Of a stretch of 64,000 bases of DNA, positions 62,581 through 64,000 are shown one piece after another. Origin of the DNA: Parapristionchus giblindavisi (Eukaryota > Nematoda > Chromadorea > Rhabditida > Diplogasteridae); the NCBI GenBank assembly GCA_943737045.1, contig CALSFV010000006.1, positions 682,001 to 746,000 on the forward strand, in the 5' to 3' direction. Under the pieces are notes generated by a model. It was given only the letters and a program-made list of their open reading frames with translations, had not been told where the DNA came from and made no database searches. Made by a program: the position numbers and the translations under genes. Positions within the stretch are counted from its first letter, which is position 1; every line of letters starts with the position of its first letter.

Positions 62581-64000
62581 ATAAACATCTTTATTCGGTA
62601 TCGGTCAAACAATAATTCACTGTATTATCTTGTGGAGTTTACATCGCTGTAGGCCAATCAATATGAGGAGCGAAGGCCTCATACTTCTCGAAAGACTCGG
62701 TCTGAAACAATAGATATATAATTAAATCCATTATTTTCGTCTTCATCACAAATACAGTATCATAATACGATACAGTACTGAGAGAAGATCAAAGATCACA
62801 GCAACACATAAACATATTTATTCGGTATCAGTCAATCAATAATTCACTGTATTACCTTGTGGAGTTTACATCGCTGTAGACCAATCAATATGAGGAGCGA
62901 AGGCCTCATACTTCTCGAAAGACTCGGTCTGAAACAATAGATATATAATTGAATCCATTATTTTCGTCTTCATCACAAATACAGTATCATAATACGATAC
63001 AGTACTGAGAAAAGATCAAAGATTAAAATCACAACAACACGTAAACATCTTTATTCGATATCGGTCAATCAATAATTCACTGTATTACTTTGTGGAGTTT
63101 ACATCGCTGTAGACCAATCAATATGATGCGTGAAGGCCTCATACTTCTGGAAAGAATCGGTCTGAAACAATAGATATATAATTAAATCCATTATTTTCGT
63201 CTTCATCACAAATACAGTATCATAATACGATACAGTACTGAGAGAAGATTTAAGATTAAAATCACAACAACACGTAAACATCTTTATTCGATATCGGCCA
63301 ATCAATAATTCACTGCATTACCTTGTGGAGTTTACATCGCTGTAGATCAATAAATATGATGCGTGAAGGCCTCATACTTCTCGAAAGACTCGGTCTGAAA
63401 CTATAGATATATAATTAAATCCATTATATTCGTCTTCATCACAAATAGAGTATCATTATACGATATAGTACTGAGAGAAGATCAAAGATCACAACAACAC
63501 ATAAACAACTTTATTCGATATCGATCAATCAATAATTCACTGTATTACCTTGTGGAGTTTACATCGCTGTAGACCAATCAATATGAGGAGTGAAGGCCTC
63601 ATGCTTCTCGAAAGACTCGGTCTGAAACAATAGATATATAATTAAATCCATTATATTCGTCTTCATCACAAATAGAGTATCATTATACGATACAGTACTG
63701 AGAGAAGATCAAAGATCACAACAACACATAAACATCTTTATTCGGTATCGGTCAAACAATAATTCACTGTATTACCTTGTGGAGTTTACATCGCTGTAGA
63801 CCAATCAATATGAGGAGCGAAGGCCTCATACTTCTCGAAAGACTCGGTATGAAACAATAGATATATAATTAAATCCATTATTTTCGTCTTCATCACAAAT
63901 GCAGTATCATAATACGATACAGTACTGAGAGAAGATTTAAGATTAAAATCACAACAACACATGAACATTTTTATTCGGTATCGGTCAATCAATAATTCAC
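62577..64000. repeat. Satellite DNA array, continuation to window edge
   Basis: About six monomers of the same satellite, starting in the block interrupted by the LTR element. Their variants match those near 23.3-26.4 kb, so the same higher-order families continue past the insertion and beyond the window. Confidence 0.97.

Noticed and set aside
2166..64000. Assembly artefact as the explanation for the array
   Set aside because: Private variants, distinct block sizes and clean insertions of a MITE and an LTR element argue for real sequence, although the exact copy number cannot be trusted without long reads.

Overview
The window is eukaryotic, AT-rich and almost entirely repetitive. The mobile elements are of animal type: an RTE-like LINE, a CR1/Jockey-like LINE and a Ty3/Gypsy-type LTR retrotransposon. 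The LINE proteins and a TTTTCAG-type splice acceptor suggest a nematode or a similar invertebrate. This is inference, and I see no single-copy host gene that would settle it.

Layout. Bases 3-1061 hold a 5'-cut, frameshifted RTE-like reverse transcriptase ending in a (TTTAA)-type simple repeat (1056-1130). Bases 1376-2165 (minus) hold the 3' end of a CR1/Jockey-like LINE. At about 2166 a satellite array begins and runs to the right edge. Its monomer is 227 or 233 bp, differing by a 6-bp indel. The array is built from nested higher-order repeats with measured offsets of 693, 731, 1159, 1373, 1613, 2539, 2754, 3493 and about 7360 bp. A 277-bp MITE with TA target duplications sits at the same place in two copies of the 3493-bp unit.

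The array is interrupted at 49875-62576 by a complete 12.7-kb LTR retrotransposon in minus orientation. It has two 909-bp LTRs with no difference seen by eye, a 4-bp target duplication (ACAC), a primer site adjoining the 5' LTR that matches the 3' end of tRNA-Gln, and a polypurine tract. Its main reading frame is intact and has an unusual order: Gag, then an envelope-like glycoprotein (signal segment, basic cleavage motifs, Thr-rich stretch, transmembrane segment), then protease, reverse transcriptase, RNase H and integrase. A second, unrecognised 319-aa frame lies between the primer site and gag. The leader also carries tandem hairpins with a compensatory base-pair change. The satellite resumes at 62577.

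The most interesting system is this apparently young element: the envelope-like module lies in frame between Gag and Pol instead of after Pol, and there is an extra gene upstream of gag.
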